48,579 bases of DNA from Streptomyces sp. NRRL F-2664. GTDB taxonomy: Bacteria; Actinomycetota; Actinomycetes; Streptomycetales; Streptomycetaceae. Shown one piece after another: positions 9,263 through 18,247 of this stretch (the stretch's first letter is position 1; each line of letters starts with the position of its first letter). Below the pieces are notes generated by a model. The model made no database searches and was not told the DNA's origin. It saw only the letters and a list, made by a program, of their open reading frames with translations. The stretch spans positions 1 to 48,579 of the forward strand of contig NZ_JOFX01000043.1 of NCBI RefSeq assembly GCF_000719345.1. The letters run 5' to 3'. A program made the position numbers and the translations under genes.

Positions 9263-11179
9263 TCAGGCTCCTTCCGGCTGCCGGGTCAGGCGCTCGTCGA
9301 CGAGGGCGGCGAAGGTGCGCAGGTCGGTGCTGCGCAGCAGTTCCGGGGCGCGCAGGCGGACTCCGGTCTCGCGTTCGACGGTCGCCAGCAGCCGGGCCGC
9401 GATGATCGAAGTTCCGCCGGCGTCGGTGAAGTTGTCCCCGAGACCGGTACCGGGCCGGCCGAGGAGGTCGCGTACGGTCGCCAGCACCAGCCGTTCGGTG
9501 GCGGTGGCGGCGGTTTCGTGCCCGTCGGGCCCGGAGTCGCTCCCGCGGTCAGTGCGCGGCGGACCGGACTCCGGGACGTCGGCCGCCAGGGCGGCCCGGT
9601 CCACCTTGCCGTTGGCGTCGAGCGGGAAGCCGTCGACGAGCCGTACGGTGCCGGGGACGGCCTGCTCCGGCAGCCAGCCGCGGACGGCTTCGAGGAGCTC
9701 CCCGGCGGTCGGTGCGGCGGCGTCGGCGGGCCGCACGTGGGCGACGAGGCGGCCGTGGCCGGAGCTGTCGCGCAGCACGGTGACGACGGCGGTGCGCACC
9801 CGCGGGTCCTGCTCGAAGGCGGCTTCCACTTCGGCGGGTTCGATGCGTACGCCGCTGATCTTCACCTGGTCGTCGAGGCGGCCGAGGAAGTCCATGCTGC
9901 CGTCCGGGTTCATCCGTACCCGGTCACCGGTGCGGTAGAGGCGGTCGACGGACGGCAGGGCCGGCTCCGTGGGCGGCGGGGTGAACCGGCGGGCGGTGAG
10001 TTCGGGGTCGAGGTAGCCGAGTGCCAGGCAGTGTCCGCCGACGCGCAGTTCACCGTCCTGGCCGCGCGGGACGGGGCGGCCGGCGTCGTCGGTGACCACG
10101 AGGGTGACGCCGGGCAGGGCGCTGCCGATGGGCGGCGGGGCAGGGTCGCCGGAGTCCGCGTCGGTGGCGCGCATGGTGTGGGTGGTGGTGACGACGGTGG
10201 CCTCGGCGGGCCCGTAGGCGTTGTGGACGGTGGCGGTGACGTCCGTGCCGGGGCGGCGGCGCATGCGGTCGCCGCCGACGACGAGGTGCCGCAGCTGCAG
10301 GTCCTGGGGCCAGGGCCGGTCCAGGAGGGGCTCGACGGTGGGAGTGGCCGCCACGGCGTGGGTCAGGGCGCAGTCGCGCCACCAGTCGGTGAGGACGTTC
10401 GAGTCCCACCGGGTGTCGTCCGGTGCCGGGACGAGGGCGGCTCCCGAGGTGAGGCCGGCCCACAGCTCCAGCAGGTGCGGGTCGAACGCGACGCCGATGA
10501 GCAGGGACTGGCGGTCGCCCGGTGCCAGGCCGGTCTCGGCCCGGTACCAGTCCAGGGCGACGGAGAGGGATGCCTCGGCGACGGCGACCGCCTTGGGGCG
10601 GCCGGTGGAACCGGAGGTGAGGACGGCGTACAGGGCGCCGTCGGGTGCGCGCCGGGTGCCGCGGGCGGTGTCGGTGAAGGCCGCCACGACCGTGGCCGGG
10701 GCGTTCACGCCGTCGGTGGGCAGGGGAACGGGAAGGTGCTCGCCGACGCGGTGCGCCGCGGGCAGGACACCGGGGTCGCCGATGAGGCAGGCGACGTCGA
10801 GGTCCTCGGTCACGGCCTGGGTGCGGCGTTCGCCGGGGCGGGGCCCCAGCGGCAGGTAGACGGCGCCCAGCCGGGCCAGCGCGACGGCGGTCACGACCAG
10901 GGCGGTGGAACGGTCGAGGCAGACACCGACCAGGTCGCCGGGGCGGACGCGCTCGCCCAGGGCGGCGGCGACCTGCTGGGCCGCCGCGTCGAGGTCCCGG
11001 AACGTGCGGACGTGGTCGCGGTCGATCACGGCGGGCGCCTGCGGGGTGCGCAGGACCCAGTCCTCGAAACGGGCCAGCACGCTGGTCGGTTCGGCGGCGG
11101 GGCCGTGGGCGACGCTCGGCAGGGTGTCGGCGTCGGGCGGCAGGGCGGGCATGACGGGGGCGGCCTGGGACAGGGTCAT
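9263..11179 (-). CDS. NRPS A-PCP protein (substrate unclear)
   Basis: ATG at 11179 shares one base with the TGA of the upstream gene (TGATG), indicating translational coupling. The 638-residue product carries an adenylation domain (LTSGSTGRPKA, NAYGPAEAT, GELRVGG, YRTGDRV, GRLDDQVKISGVRIEPAE, NGKVDR) and a carrier domain with DAGGTSI, in which the phosphopantetheine serine is kept although HS is replaced by TS. The pocket residues appear to be D-P-L-(P or T)-V-G-A-V-V-K. I do not recognise this signature, so no substrate is assigned. Like the next protein it has no condensation domain. Two consecutive A-PCP proteins without C domains are unusual for a linear assembly line. Confidence 0.9.
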   Translation of the reverse strand: MTLSQAAPVMPALPPDADTLPSVAHGPAAEPTSVLARFEDWVLRTPQAPAVIDRDHVRTFRDLDAAAQQVAAALGERVRPGDLVGVCLDRSTALVVTAVALARLGAVYLPLGPRPGERRTQAVTEDLDVACLIGDPGVLPAAHRVGEHLPVPLPTDGVNAPATVVAAFTDTARGTRRAPDGALYAVLTSGSTGRPKAVAVAEASLSVALDWYRAETGLAPGDRQSLLIGVAFDPHLLELWAGLTSGAALVPAPDDTRWDSNVLTDWWRDCALTHAVAATPTVEPLLDRPWPQDLQLRHLVVGGDRMRRRPGTDVTATVHNAYGPAEATVVTTTHTMRATDADSGDPAPPPIGSALPGVTLVVTDDAGRPVPRGQDGELRVGGHCLALGYLDPELTARRFTPPPTEPALPSVDRLYRTGDRVRMNPDGSMDFLGRLDDQVKISGVRIEPAEVEAAFEQDPRVRTAVVTVLRDSSGHGRLVAHVRPADAAAPTAGELLEAVRGWLPEQAVPGTVRLVDGFPLDANGKVDRAALAADVPESGPPRTDRGSDSGPDGHETAATATERLVLATVRDLLGRPGTGLGDNFTDAGGTSIIAARLLATVERETGVRLRAPELLRSTDLRTFAALVDERLTRQPEGA

Positions 11180-14100
11180 CACGACTCCGTGGAGAGGGCG
11201 GTGGGGTGGGCGGTCGCGGCGAGGGCTTCGGCCTGGTCGGCGAGGACGGGGTTGCGGAAGAGCACCCGCAGGGGCGGGCGGGTGCCCAGCCGGGGCTCCA
11301 GCCAGGCGGCCAGCTCGGCGGCCAGCAGGGAGTGGCCCCCGCTGTGGAAGAAGTGGGAACGGGCGTCGAACCGGCTGTGGCCGAGCACCTTGCTCCAGCC
11401 CTCGCGGAGCAGCGCCGTCATCGGGTCGTCGGGCGCGCCGGTGGCAGCGGGCCCGACCTCTTGGCTGGTTCCGGTTCCGGTTCCGGCAGTGCCGCCGCCG
11501 GAGCCGGTGTCGCCGGTGTCGCCGCCGGCCTCGGTGTCGAGTGCGGCCGCGCGGCGGGCCAGGGCCGTACGGTCGGGCTTGCCGCCCGCCAGGGTCGGCA
11601 TGGCGTCCAGTGAGGCCCACCGGGCGGGCACGAGCGGCCCGGGCAGGCGGTGGCCCAGCTCGGTGTGGAGCGCCTTCTCGTCGAAGTCGGCTCCGTCGGC
11701 GCCCTGTTCGAGGAAGCCGACGAGCCGGGGCCCTCCGGGGCCCTCCCGGTCGAGTACGACGGCGCAGGACCGGCCGCCCAGCACCGCGGACGCCGCGGCC
11801 TCGATCTCCTCCAGCTCGATGCGGTGGCCGCGCAGCTTGACCTGGTTGTCGCGCCGCCCCAGGAAGTACAGCAGGCCGTCCAGGCCGCGGTATCCGAGGT
11901 CGCCGGTGAGGTAGACCCGTTCTCCGCCGAGAGCGGCGGGGGTGACGAACCGGGCGGCGGTGACCTCTTCGTTGCCCGCGTAGCCCTGGGCGAGGCCGGG
12001 CCCGGCAATGGCGAGTTCGCCGACCGCGCCGGGGGGCAGCGGGCGGTGGTGGGCGTCGAGCACGTGGATCCGCTCGCCCGGGAGTTCGGTGCCCAGGGGG
12101 ATCTCGGCGCCCTCGGCGAGGGCGTCGCGGGCGATCTCGTGGACGGTCGAGCTGATCGCGGCCTCGGTGACGCCGTAGGCGTTGAGGACAGTGGCGTCGG
12201 TGTCGGCGAGGACGCCGCGCAGCGCCTGCGCCGGGAGGCGCTCCCCGCCGAGGACCAGGAGCCTGGGCGCCCAGCTGCCGTCGCGCAGGGCGGGACGCAG
12301 GTCCTCGCGGGTGGCGAGGAAGTAGCTGGTGGGCAGGTTGGCGACGGTGACCCGGGCGGAGGCCAGGAGCTCGGTGAGTTCCGCGCCCGTGGGCACCTCG
12401 TGCTCGGGCAGTACCAGGCACGCCCCGGCGTACAGGGTGGGCAGCACTTCCTCCAGTGCCACGTCGAAGGACGGCTGCGCGAACATCAGGACCCGGTCGG
12501 AGGTGATGAGGCCGAACCGGTCGGCGGTCGCCGTGATGTGGTGCACGAGGGCGCCGGGGCCCACGGCGACCGGCTTGGGCGTGCCGGTGGAGCCGGAGGT
12601 GTGGATGACGTACGCGGTGTCGGCGAGGACGGCGCCGTCACGGGCCGGGGGCAGTACGGGGGCGTCGATCCGGGCGGTCGGCAGGTCGCCCGGGAGGGCC
12701 GGGGTGGCGTCGCAGGTGAGGACGAGGGCCGGGGCGAGCCGCTCCAGCAGCAGGGCGAGCCGGGCCGGCGGATCGGACGGGGACAGCGGGGTGTGCACGG
12801 CGCCGGTCCGCAGACAGGCGAGCAGGGCGACGACGGAGTCCGTCCCCCGGGGCAGGACCGCCGCCACGGGCCGGCCCGGCGTCACTCCGGCGGCCTTCAG
12901 GCGCTCGGCGAGCGAGGCGACGCGCTCGTCGAGTTCGCCGTAGGTCAGCCGGCGGGCGCCGCACAACAGGGCGGGCAGCGAGGGGTCGTGGTGGCCCACG
13001 GGGTCCAGCGGATCACGGCCGGCCGGGACGGGTACGGGCTCGGCGGCCGGTTCCACCGCGGCCGGAGCGAGATCGGCCAGCGGCGACCCGGGGCTGTCGA
13101 GGTAGGCGCGCAGCAGGTCCAGGAAGCGGCCGGAGAGCAGCCGGGCGACGTCCTCGCCCAGCAGGTCGGCGTCGTAGTCCCAGACGAGCGTCATGCCGGG
13201 TGCGCCGTGGCGGGTGGTGACACCGCGCCGGTCGTCCGGGAGGAGCACCACGTCGAGGTCGAAGCGGGTGGTGCCGGTGTTGAAGCCCTCGAAGAGGGTG
13301 ATGTCCAGACCGGGTACGTCCATCTCGGGCAGCGGCGCGTCGTGGGCGCTGAACATGACGGAGAAGAGCGGGTTGTCGGCACCGGAGGTGTGCATGCCGA
13401 GGGCCCGGGTCAGCTCCTGGACGGGTACGTCCTGGTGCGGCAGGGCGCGGATGAGGGTGTCGGTGACCTCGTCCATGGTGTCCTGGGCGGGCAGGGCGGC
13501 GTCCAGGGCGAGCGGCAGCGGGATGGTGTTGACGAACATGCCCACGGCGTCCTCGTAGCCGAGGGGGCGGTTGCCGACAGCGGTGCCGATGACCATGCGG
13601 GAGCGGCCGCTGTGGCGGCGCAGGAGCTCCGCGAAGAGGCCGAGGAGCGTGGAGAAGGGCGTCAGGCCGCGGGTGCGGGCGTGTGTGCGCAGGCGTTCGG
13701 CGAGGTCGGCGCCGATGGTCTGGCGCAGCTGTCCGCCGTGGTGCTTGCGCCGGGCGCCCGGGCGGGTCACGCCGGGCAGCGGCATGTCGTGCTGGAGGTC
13801 GCGCAGTTCGGTGCGCCAGAAGTCGAGCGATGCGGGGGCGTACCCGGCCTCGGCCCGCTCCCGGACGTGGTCGGCGTAGGAGGATGCGGGCGACAGCTCC
13901 AGGGGCTCGCCGAGGACGTGGGCGCGGTAGACGCGGAAGACGTCGTCGAGCAGGATCGCGAAGGAGTGGCCGTCGTGGATGAGGTGGTGCTCGACGTGGA
14001 CCAGCCGGTGGTGGTGCTCGGCCAGCCGGACGAGCGTCCAGCGGATCAGCGGCGCCTCGAAGGTGTCGAGCGGTGTCTCGGCCTCGGTGCGCAGGAGGCC

Positions 14101-14385
14101 GGCGAACGCCGCCTCGGGGTCGTCCGCCGTGCTGAGGTCGACGGTGTGCAGCCGCGGTGTGCAGTGCTCGGCGACCTGCTGCTCCGGTACGGAGCCGGTG
14201 GTGGCGACGAGGTGCAGGCGCAGGCCGGGATGGCGCGCCAGGGTGGCGGCGAGTCCGCGGTGGAGGGCCTCGGGGTCGAGCGTGCCCCACAGGTCGAGTG
14301 AGGCGGTGAAGTTGTAGGCGCGACTGCCGGGCTGCATCTGCTCGTGCAGCCAGACGATCTCCTGCGAGGAGGAGAGGGGGAGCAT
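11179..14385 (-). CDS. NRPS C-A-PCP module (predicted basic amino acid)
   Basis: The 1068-residue protein has a condensation domain (SSSQEIVWLHEQ at the start; active site HHLIHDG). Its adenylation domain carries IHTSGSTGTPKP, NAYGVTEAA with Val in place of the usual Pro, GELAIAG, YLTGD, GRRDNQVKLRGHRIE and GGKPDR. A Gly/Thr-rich linker leads to a carrier domain (HSGGHSL). The pocket reads D-V-E-S-V-G-A-I-S-K. The Glu at position 239 and overall similarity to the known Lys signature D-A-E-S-I-G-S-V-C-K suggest a lysine- or ornithine-like basic substrate. The start ATG at 14385 follows CAGGGA. It is the first gene of the tightly coupled four-gene NRPS block; 487 bases separate it from the free C protein upstream. 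Confidence 0.9.
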   Translation of the reverse strand: MLPLSSSQEIVWLHEQMQPGSRAYNFTASLDLWGTLDPEALHRGLAATLARHPGLRLHLVATTGSVPEQQVAEHCTPRLHTVDLSTADDPEAAFAGLLRTEAETPLDTFEAPLIRWTLVRLAEHHHRLVHVEHHLIHDGHSFAILLDDVFRVYRAHVLGEPLELSPASSYADHVRERAEAGYAPASLDFWRTELRDLQHDMPLPGVTRPGARRKHHGGQLRQTIGADLAERLRTHARTRGLTPFSTLLGLFAELLRRHSGRSRMVIGTAVGNRPLGYEDAVGMFVNTIPLPLALDAALPAQDTMDEVTDTLIRALPHQDVPVQELTRALGMHTSGADNPLFSVMFSAHDAPLPEMDVPGLDITLFEGFNTGTTRFDLDVVLLPDDRRGVTTRHGAPGMTLVWDYDADLLGEDVARLLSGRFLDLLRAYLDSPGSPLADLAPAAVEPAAEPVPVPAGRDPLDPVGHHDPSLPALLCGARRLTYGELDERVASLAERLKAAGVTPGRPVAAVLPRGTDSVVALLACLRTGAVHTPLSPSDPPARLALLLERLAPALVLTCDATPALPGDLPTARIDAPVLPPARDGAVLADTAYVIHTSGSTGTPKPVAVGPGALVHHITATADRFGLITSDRVLMFAQPSFDVALEEVLPTLYAGACLVLPEHEVPTGAELTELLASARVTVANLPTSYFLATREDLRPALRDGSWAPRLLVLGGERLPAQALRGVLADTDATVLNAYGVTEAAISSTVHEIARDALAEGAEIPLGTELPGERIHVLDAHHRPLPPGAVGELAIAGPGLAQGYAGNEEVTAARFVTPAALGGERVYLTGDLGYRGLDGLLYFLGRRDNQVKLRGHRIELEEIEAAASAVLGGRSCAVVLDREGPGGPRLVGFLEQGADGADFDEKALHTELGHRLPGPLVPARWASLDAMPTLAGGKPDRTALARRAAALDTEAGGDTGDTGSGGGTAGTGTGTSQEVGPAATGAPDDPMTALLREGWSKVLGHSRFDARSHFFHSGGHSLLAAELAAWLEPRLGTRPPLRVLFRNPVLADQAEALAATAHPTALSTES

Positions 14386-14872
14386 GGGCGATCCCTGAGG
14401 TTGTCGGGTCGGTTTCCGGTGCCGGTCACGGTCGTGTCCGGCGGTGGTGCGGGCGGCTTCGCGGGTCGCGCGGTGCCGGTGCCCTGCGGGGCGTGCGGGG
14501 GGCGTGCTGTGCTGTGGGGGGATGCTCGGGGGCGCGGCCCGGCGGTGTGGGCGCGCGCTGGGGTGCCGGGCGGGGTCCCGGGGCCGGCGGGGGGGGCCGG
14601 GGCGGCATGGGGGGCCGGGTCGGCGTGGGGGCCGGGGTGCGGAAGTCGCTGTTTCGGCGTGGGCCGGATGTTGCGTGGGGGCCGGTTGGGCCCACTGCGC
14701 GGCGGGTCACCGCCCCGGCACGCCGGAAGCCCGGGCGGTGTGGCCCGTGGACCGAGGGGCGGAGGCCGGTGTCGACGCGGAGGGGCGGCGTCGACGCCGA
14801 GGCCCGGTGTCCGGCGGCGGGCGGCGGACGGCCGCAACGCGGTACGCCGCCGTCCTGCCGGGCGGGCTTGCG
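14386..14872. other. G-rich non-coding spacer inside the NRPS gene set
   Basis: I see no credible gene here: open frames on both strands are low-complexity Pro/Arg or Gly/Arg translations. The plus strand holds many runs of four to eight G, densest at about 14571-14638, so the strand opposite to the NRPS mRNA could form G-quadruplexes. A spacer of this size contrasts with the zero- to one-base junctions further down the operon and could hold an internal promoter. Confidence 0.5.
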
Positions 14873-16189
14873 CTACGTCGCGGGCAGCCCCCGGGGGCGC
14901 AGCGCGTGGGTGAGGGCGGCGAAGGCCCGGTGCGCCGTCTCGTCGTCGAGGACGGCGCGGTCCCACACCATCCGCAGGCGGAGCTCCGCCCCCTGGGTGA
15001 CGGAGACGGCGAAGGGGCCGCGGACGGGTCTGCCGTCGACGTGTACCTCCCGTCCCTCGACACCGGCCAGGACCAGGGGCGGTCGACGGCTGTCGTCGTC
15101 CACGGTCAGGAGTCCGTCGAGGCCGCCGCTCCAGCCCCCTCCGGCGGCTCGGGCCGCGGTCACGACCGCGTCGAACGGTACGTCGGCCCGGTCCAGGTCG
15201 TCCCACCAGGCGTCGGCCGTCGCCTCGGAGCCGGGGCCGCGGCCGGTGTCGGCGGGGAAGACGAGGGTGTTGAGGAAGCAGCCGACGACGGGCTCCGCCT
15301 CCGCGGGTCGGCCGCCCCAGGGGTAGCCGAGTGGAACCGCCCGGTCCGGGCCGTACAGCTCCCGGGCTGCGGAGCGGCAGGCGTCGAGCAGTTCGGGGAA
15401 GGAGACGCCGCCGTCGTGGGCGGGCAGCCGGGCCTGCGCCGCGCCGGTGGGGTGTGCACCGTGGGGCAACCGCGCCGGAAGGGGTGCCGGAGCGTGCGTG
15501 TGCACCGAGCGCAGTCGCTGGGCCCAGTAGGCGGCCGCCTCGGGTGTCTCCGCTCGTTCCTCGGCGGCGAGTTGGCGCAGGACGGCGTCCCGGTAGGCGG
15601 CGAGTTCGGCGGTCGTCTCCGCCGCTGCCGCGTGGGGGTCGGTGGCGTCCTCTCCGTAGGCGGCTCCGAGTTCGTCGACGATCCGTGCCAGCGATCGGCC
15701 GTCGCAGACGGCGTGGTCCAGGGCGACGGCGAGGACGTCCTCGTCGCGCTGCACGTCAGGGACGAGGAAGAGGCGCATCGGCGGACCCTGCGGCTCCCAG
15801 GCCGCCAGCGCGCGTCGGAGCGTGTCGGCGGGCTGTTCGCCCGGGGTGGGGGCGGGCCGGGTCAACGTGGCGTCGGGAGTGTCCGGGTCGTTCGGGGCGC
15901 CGGGGTCGGGGACGCGCAGGAGGGGGGTGCCCCGCACGATCTCGGGCCGCGAACGCAGCGCGGTGTGCCGGGCTGCGAGCCGGTGGGCCGCTGACCGCAG
16001 GCGTTCGGGGTCGATGGTGCCGGACGGGAACGCGAAGAACATGGGGACCACGTCGGGGCGACCGGACGGGTCCAGGGAACGCACCAGCATGAAGCGGCGC
16101 TGGGCTCCGGTGACGGGCAGCAGGGTGTCGGGGTGGTCGGCGGCGAGCCGCCGGTGGCGGGACAGGTACTGGCTGGTGATGCTGAGCAC
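14873..16189 (-). CDS. Free-standing condensation-domain protein
   Basis: GTG at 16189 is supported by GAGGA seven bases upstream. The 438-residue product is a single condensation-type fold: LPVTGAQRRFMLVRSLDP near the N-terminus, the active-site motif DHAVCDG, and a late motif YPWGGRPAEAEPVVGCFLNT that matches the family's GR..E...VG.FvNT signature. The first His of HHxxxDG is Asp, but the second, catalytic His is kept. It could acylate the first residue, join units between the C-less A-PCP proteins, or act in release. It sits 69 bases after the MFS exporter gene on the same strand and is probably co-transcribed with it. Confidence 0.85.
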   Translation of the reverse strand: MLSITSQYLSRHRRLAADHPDTLLPVTGAQRRFMLVRSLDPSGRPDVVPMFFAFPSGTIDPERLRSAAHRLAARHTALRSRPEIVRGTPLLRVPDPGAPNDPDTPDATLTRPAPTPGEQPADTLRRALAAWEPQGPPMRLFLVPDVQRDEDVLAVALDHAVCDGRSLARIVDELGAAYGEDATDPHAAAAETTAELAAYRDAVLRQLAAEERAETPEAAAYWAQRLRSVHTHAPAPLPARLPHGAHPTGAAQARLPAHDGGVSFPELLDACRSAARELYGPDRAVPLGYPWGGRPAEAEPVVGCFLNTLVFPADTGRGPGSEATADAWWDDLDRADVPFDAVVTAARAAGGGWSGGLDGLLTVDDDSRRPPLVLAGVEGREVHVDGRPVRGPFAVSVTQGAELRLRMVWDRAVLDDETAHRAFAALTHALRPRGLPAT

Positions 16190-16258
16190 GGGGTCCTCAT
16201 TCGTCGTGGCCGCGGCGGCGGCCGCGCGCGACGGTGTGGTCGGTGGCGCGGGTGAGGT

Positions 16259-17650
16259 TCAGCGGGTGGATGCGGGGGCCGGGCTTTCGCCGTCGTCGGC
16301 GCGGGCCGTGGCCTGCGCGGTGCGGTCGGTGCCGTCGGTGCCGGGGGTGCCGTCCGTGGCGCCCGCACCGTCCGGGCCGCCGCCCTCCTGTGGACCGGGC
16401 AGGTCCCGCATCCGGCGCAGCGGGGAGAGGAGCAGCGGCAGGGGTACGGCGATGATGCCGGCGGCGCACCAGGCGAGCGCCGCGCGTGACCCGTAGGTCT
16501 GGGCGAGGGCTCCGCCGATGAGCGCGCCGAGCGGCAGGGTGCCCCACATCAGGAAGCGCAGGGTGGCGTTCATCCGGCCCAGCAGGCGGGGCGGGCACAT
16601 CGACTGGCGGAAGCTGACCTGCGCGACGTTGTAGACGACGGCGCCGAAGGAGACGACCGCGGATCCGGTGGCGAAGAGGACCGCCCCGGTGAGGCCGTGC
16701 CCGGACAGGGGCCAGGCCAGTGCGAAGGGGCCGGTGACCAGGAGGGACAGGAGGATGACCCGTGCCTGCCCCAGCCGGGCGGCGAGGCGGCCCGCGCAGA
16801 GTGCGCCGAGGAGGCCGCCGACGGCCGACGCGGACAGCACCAGCCCGAGCCCGCCGGCCCCCAGGCCGACGGTGCGGACGAGGTGCACGGTCTGGGTGGC
16901 CATCAGGACGGCCGTGCAGAGGTTGGCGAGGCCGGTGGTGAGGGCGATGACGCGGAGCAGCGGATGGCCGAAGACGAAGCGGACGCCCTCGCCGATCTCC
17001 TTGCGGAGCGAGGTTCCGGCCGCGGCGGGCCCGGGTGCCTCCTCGGTCCGCCCGACACGTTGCAGGAACAGCGCGGAGAGCAGGTAGCCGACGGCGTCGA
17101 CGACGACCGCGAACTGCGCGCCGACGAGCTGGACGAGCCCGCCGCCGATGCCGGGCCCGGTGACGTGGGCGGTGGAACGGACCGTCTCCAGTGCGCCGTT
17201 GCCCGCGACGAGCTGGTCGCGGGGCAGGATCTGCGGCAGGTAGCTCTGGTGCGCGACGTCGAAGAACACGGTGGCCACACCGGTGACGAGGGCGACGGCG
17301 TAGAGCTGGACCATGGTCAGGACGTCGGCGAGGGCGGCCGCGGGAATGCTCGCCATGGCGGCGGCGCGCACCAGGTCCGCGCGGATCATCAGGGGCCGCT
17401 TGCGCAAGCGGTCGGTGAGTGCGCCGGCGGGCAGCCCGACGAGCAGGAAGGCGGCGGTCTCCGCGGCGGTGAGCAGCCCCACCTGGAAGGCGGGGGCGTC
17501 GAGTTCGAGGACGGCCACCAGGGGCAGCGCCACCAGAGTCACCTGGGCGCCGAACTGTCCGGTGGCGGCTCCCGCGAGCAGCAGTCGGAAGTCACGCAAG
17601 CGCAGGGGGCCACCGGTGCCACCGGGAGCGGCGCGGTTTGTGTCGGACAT
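16259..17650 (-). CDS. MFS exporter of the NRPS cluster
   Basis: The 463-residue protein has about twelve hydrophobic segments and the MFS loop motif AGALTDRLRKRPLMI after the second. It resembles the EntS/MFS_3-type exporters that often accompany siderophore or peptide clusters. ATG at 17650 is chosen because GGTGA lies about eleven bases upstream; GTG at 17665 is an alternative. The C-terminal 50 residues are a Gly/Thr/Asp-rich cytoplasmic tail. As the first gene of the leftward operon it most likely exports the NRPS product and may give self-resistance. A short inverted repeat (GTGAA-5-TTCAC, 17651-17665) overlaps the start region. Confidence 0.88.
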   Translation of the reverse strand: MSDTNRAAPGGTGGPLRLRDFRLLLAGAATGQFGAQVTLVALPLVAVLELDAPAFQVGLLTAAETAAFLLVGLPAGALTDRLRKRPLMIRADLVRAAAMASIPAAALADVLTMVQLYAVALVTGVATVFFDVAHQSYLPQILPRDQLVAGNGALETVRSTAHVTGPGIGGGLVQLVGAQFAVVVDAVGYLLSALFLQRVGRTEEAPGPAAAGTSLRKEIGEGVRFVFGHPLLRVIALTTGLANLCTAVLMATQTVHLVRTVGLGAGGLGLVLSASAVGGLLGALCAGRLAARLGQARVILLSLLVTGPFALAWPLSGHGLTGAVLFATGSAVVSFGAVVYNVAQVSFRQSMCPPRLLGRMNATLRFLMWGTLPLGALIGGALAQTYGSRAALAWCAAGIIAVPLPLLLSPLRRMRDLPGPQEGGGPDGAGATDGTPGTDGTDRTAQATARADDGESPAPASTR

Positions 17651-17665
17651 GTGAACGACATTCAC

Positions 17666-18162
17666 CGATTAATCGCGCAACAGTCAAAGCAAACCTGTCA
17701 GTTTCGGTCTTGTTTTGCGGCTCCACGGACACGGCTCGGGAAATCCTTCGCGCTACCCGGGGTACCGGCACGTAAATTCCAGGTCGGCTCCACGGCGGTG
17801 GGAGGCGAGTGGGCCAAGGGGGGTCAGGGGTGCGCCAGGGGTGGACGAGGAGGTGAAGCGGCGACCCTTACCCTGAGTAACTGATTCCATCCTGGCCGAA
17901 AAGGCTCATCCGTGATCATGTTCCTGCGGAAGCTTTCATTCCGTCCGCTATGCGGGCAGCGCCGCCCTGGACCGCCCCCGTCAGTGGGGCCGGCACCCGG
18001 AAGCGGCCGCCCGCTCCGCCCCCGCCGCAGCGGCACGGTGCGGGCGCCGCGCCGACGCCGTCCCGGGCGAGGCCGCGCCGGCTCGTCGGGGCAGGCACCG
18101 GCCCCAGCGCGGCCAGGGGGTCGCGCAGGCCCGCCGCAGCAGAAGCGGAACCTGGTATGGAC
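17666..18162. other. Intergenic region between divergent MFS and protease genes
   Basis: No gene is supported. The stretch next to the MFS gene is unusually AT-rich for this genome (ATTAATCGCGCAACAGTCAA and onward), as expected for a promoter region of the leftward operon. The remainder is GC-rich without conserved coding pattern. Confidence 0.5.
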
Positions 18163-18216
18163 CTGACAAATAATGGTCCGCTAGCGTAGCGCCCGACATC
18201 TCTGAGAGCGCTCTCA
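18163..18216 (+). promoter_or_regulatory. Predicted promoter and LacI-type operator of the S1 protease gene
   Basis: CTGACA (18163-18168) and TAGCGC (18187-18192) are spaced by 18 bases like a Streptomyces housekeeping promoter. The perfect 14-bp palindrome TGAGAGCGCTCTCA at 18203-18216 would overlap the transcription start. Its AGCGCT centre is typical of LacI-family operators and differs from the CebR site TGGGAGCGCTCCCA by one base in each half. Repression by a sugar-responsive LacI regulator is inferred; no such regulator gene is in the window. Confidence 0.6.
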
Positions 18217-18247
18217 AGCGTTCGATCCCCCCACACCAGGAGGTCTC

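Noticed and set aside
14426..14710. 94-codon minus-strand open frame in the NRPS spacer.
   Set aside because: Pro/Arg low-complexity translation from a G-rich strand; not an MbtH or carrier protein.
17651..17665. GTGAA-5-TTCAC inverted repeat at the start of the MFS gene.
   Set aside because: Only five-base arms and it overlaps the likely ribosome site; listed under the gene but not claimed as an operator.
18153..18164. TGGTATGGACCT resembling the DasR/chitinase direct repeat TGGTCCAGACCT.
   Set aside because: The arms match but the three central bases differ and only a half copy follows at 18174-18179; too weak to claim.
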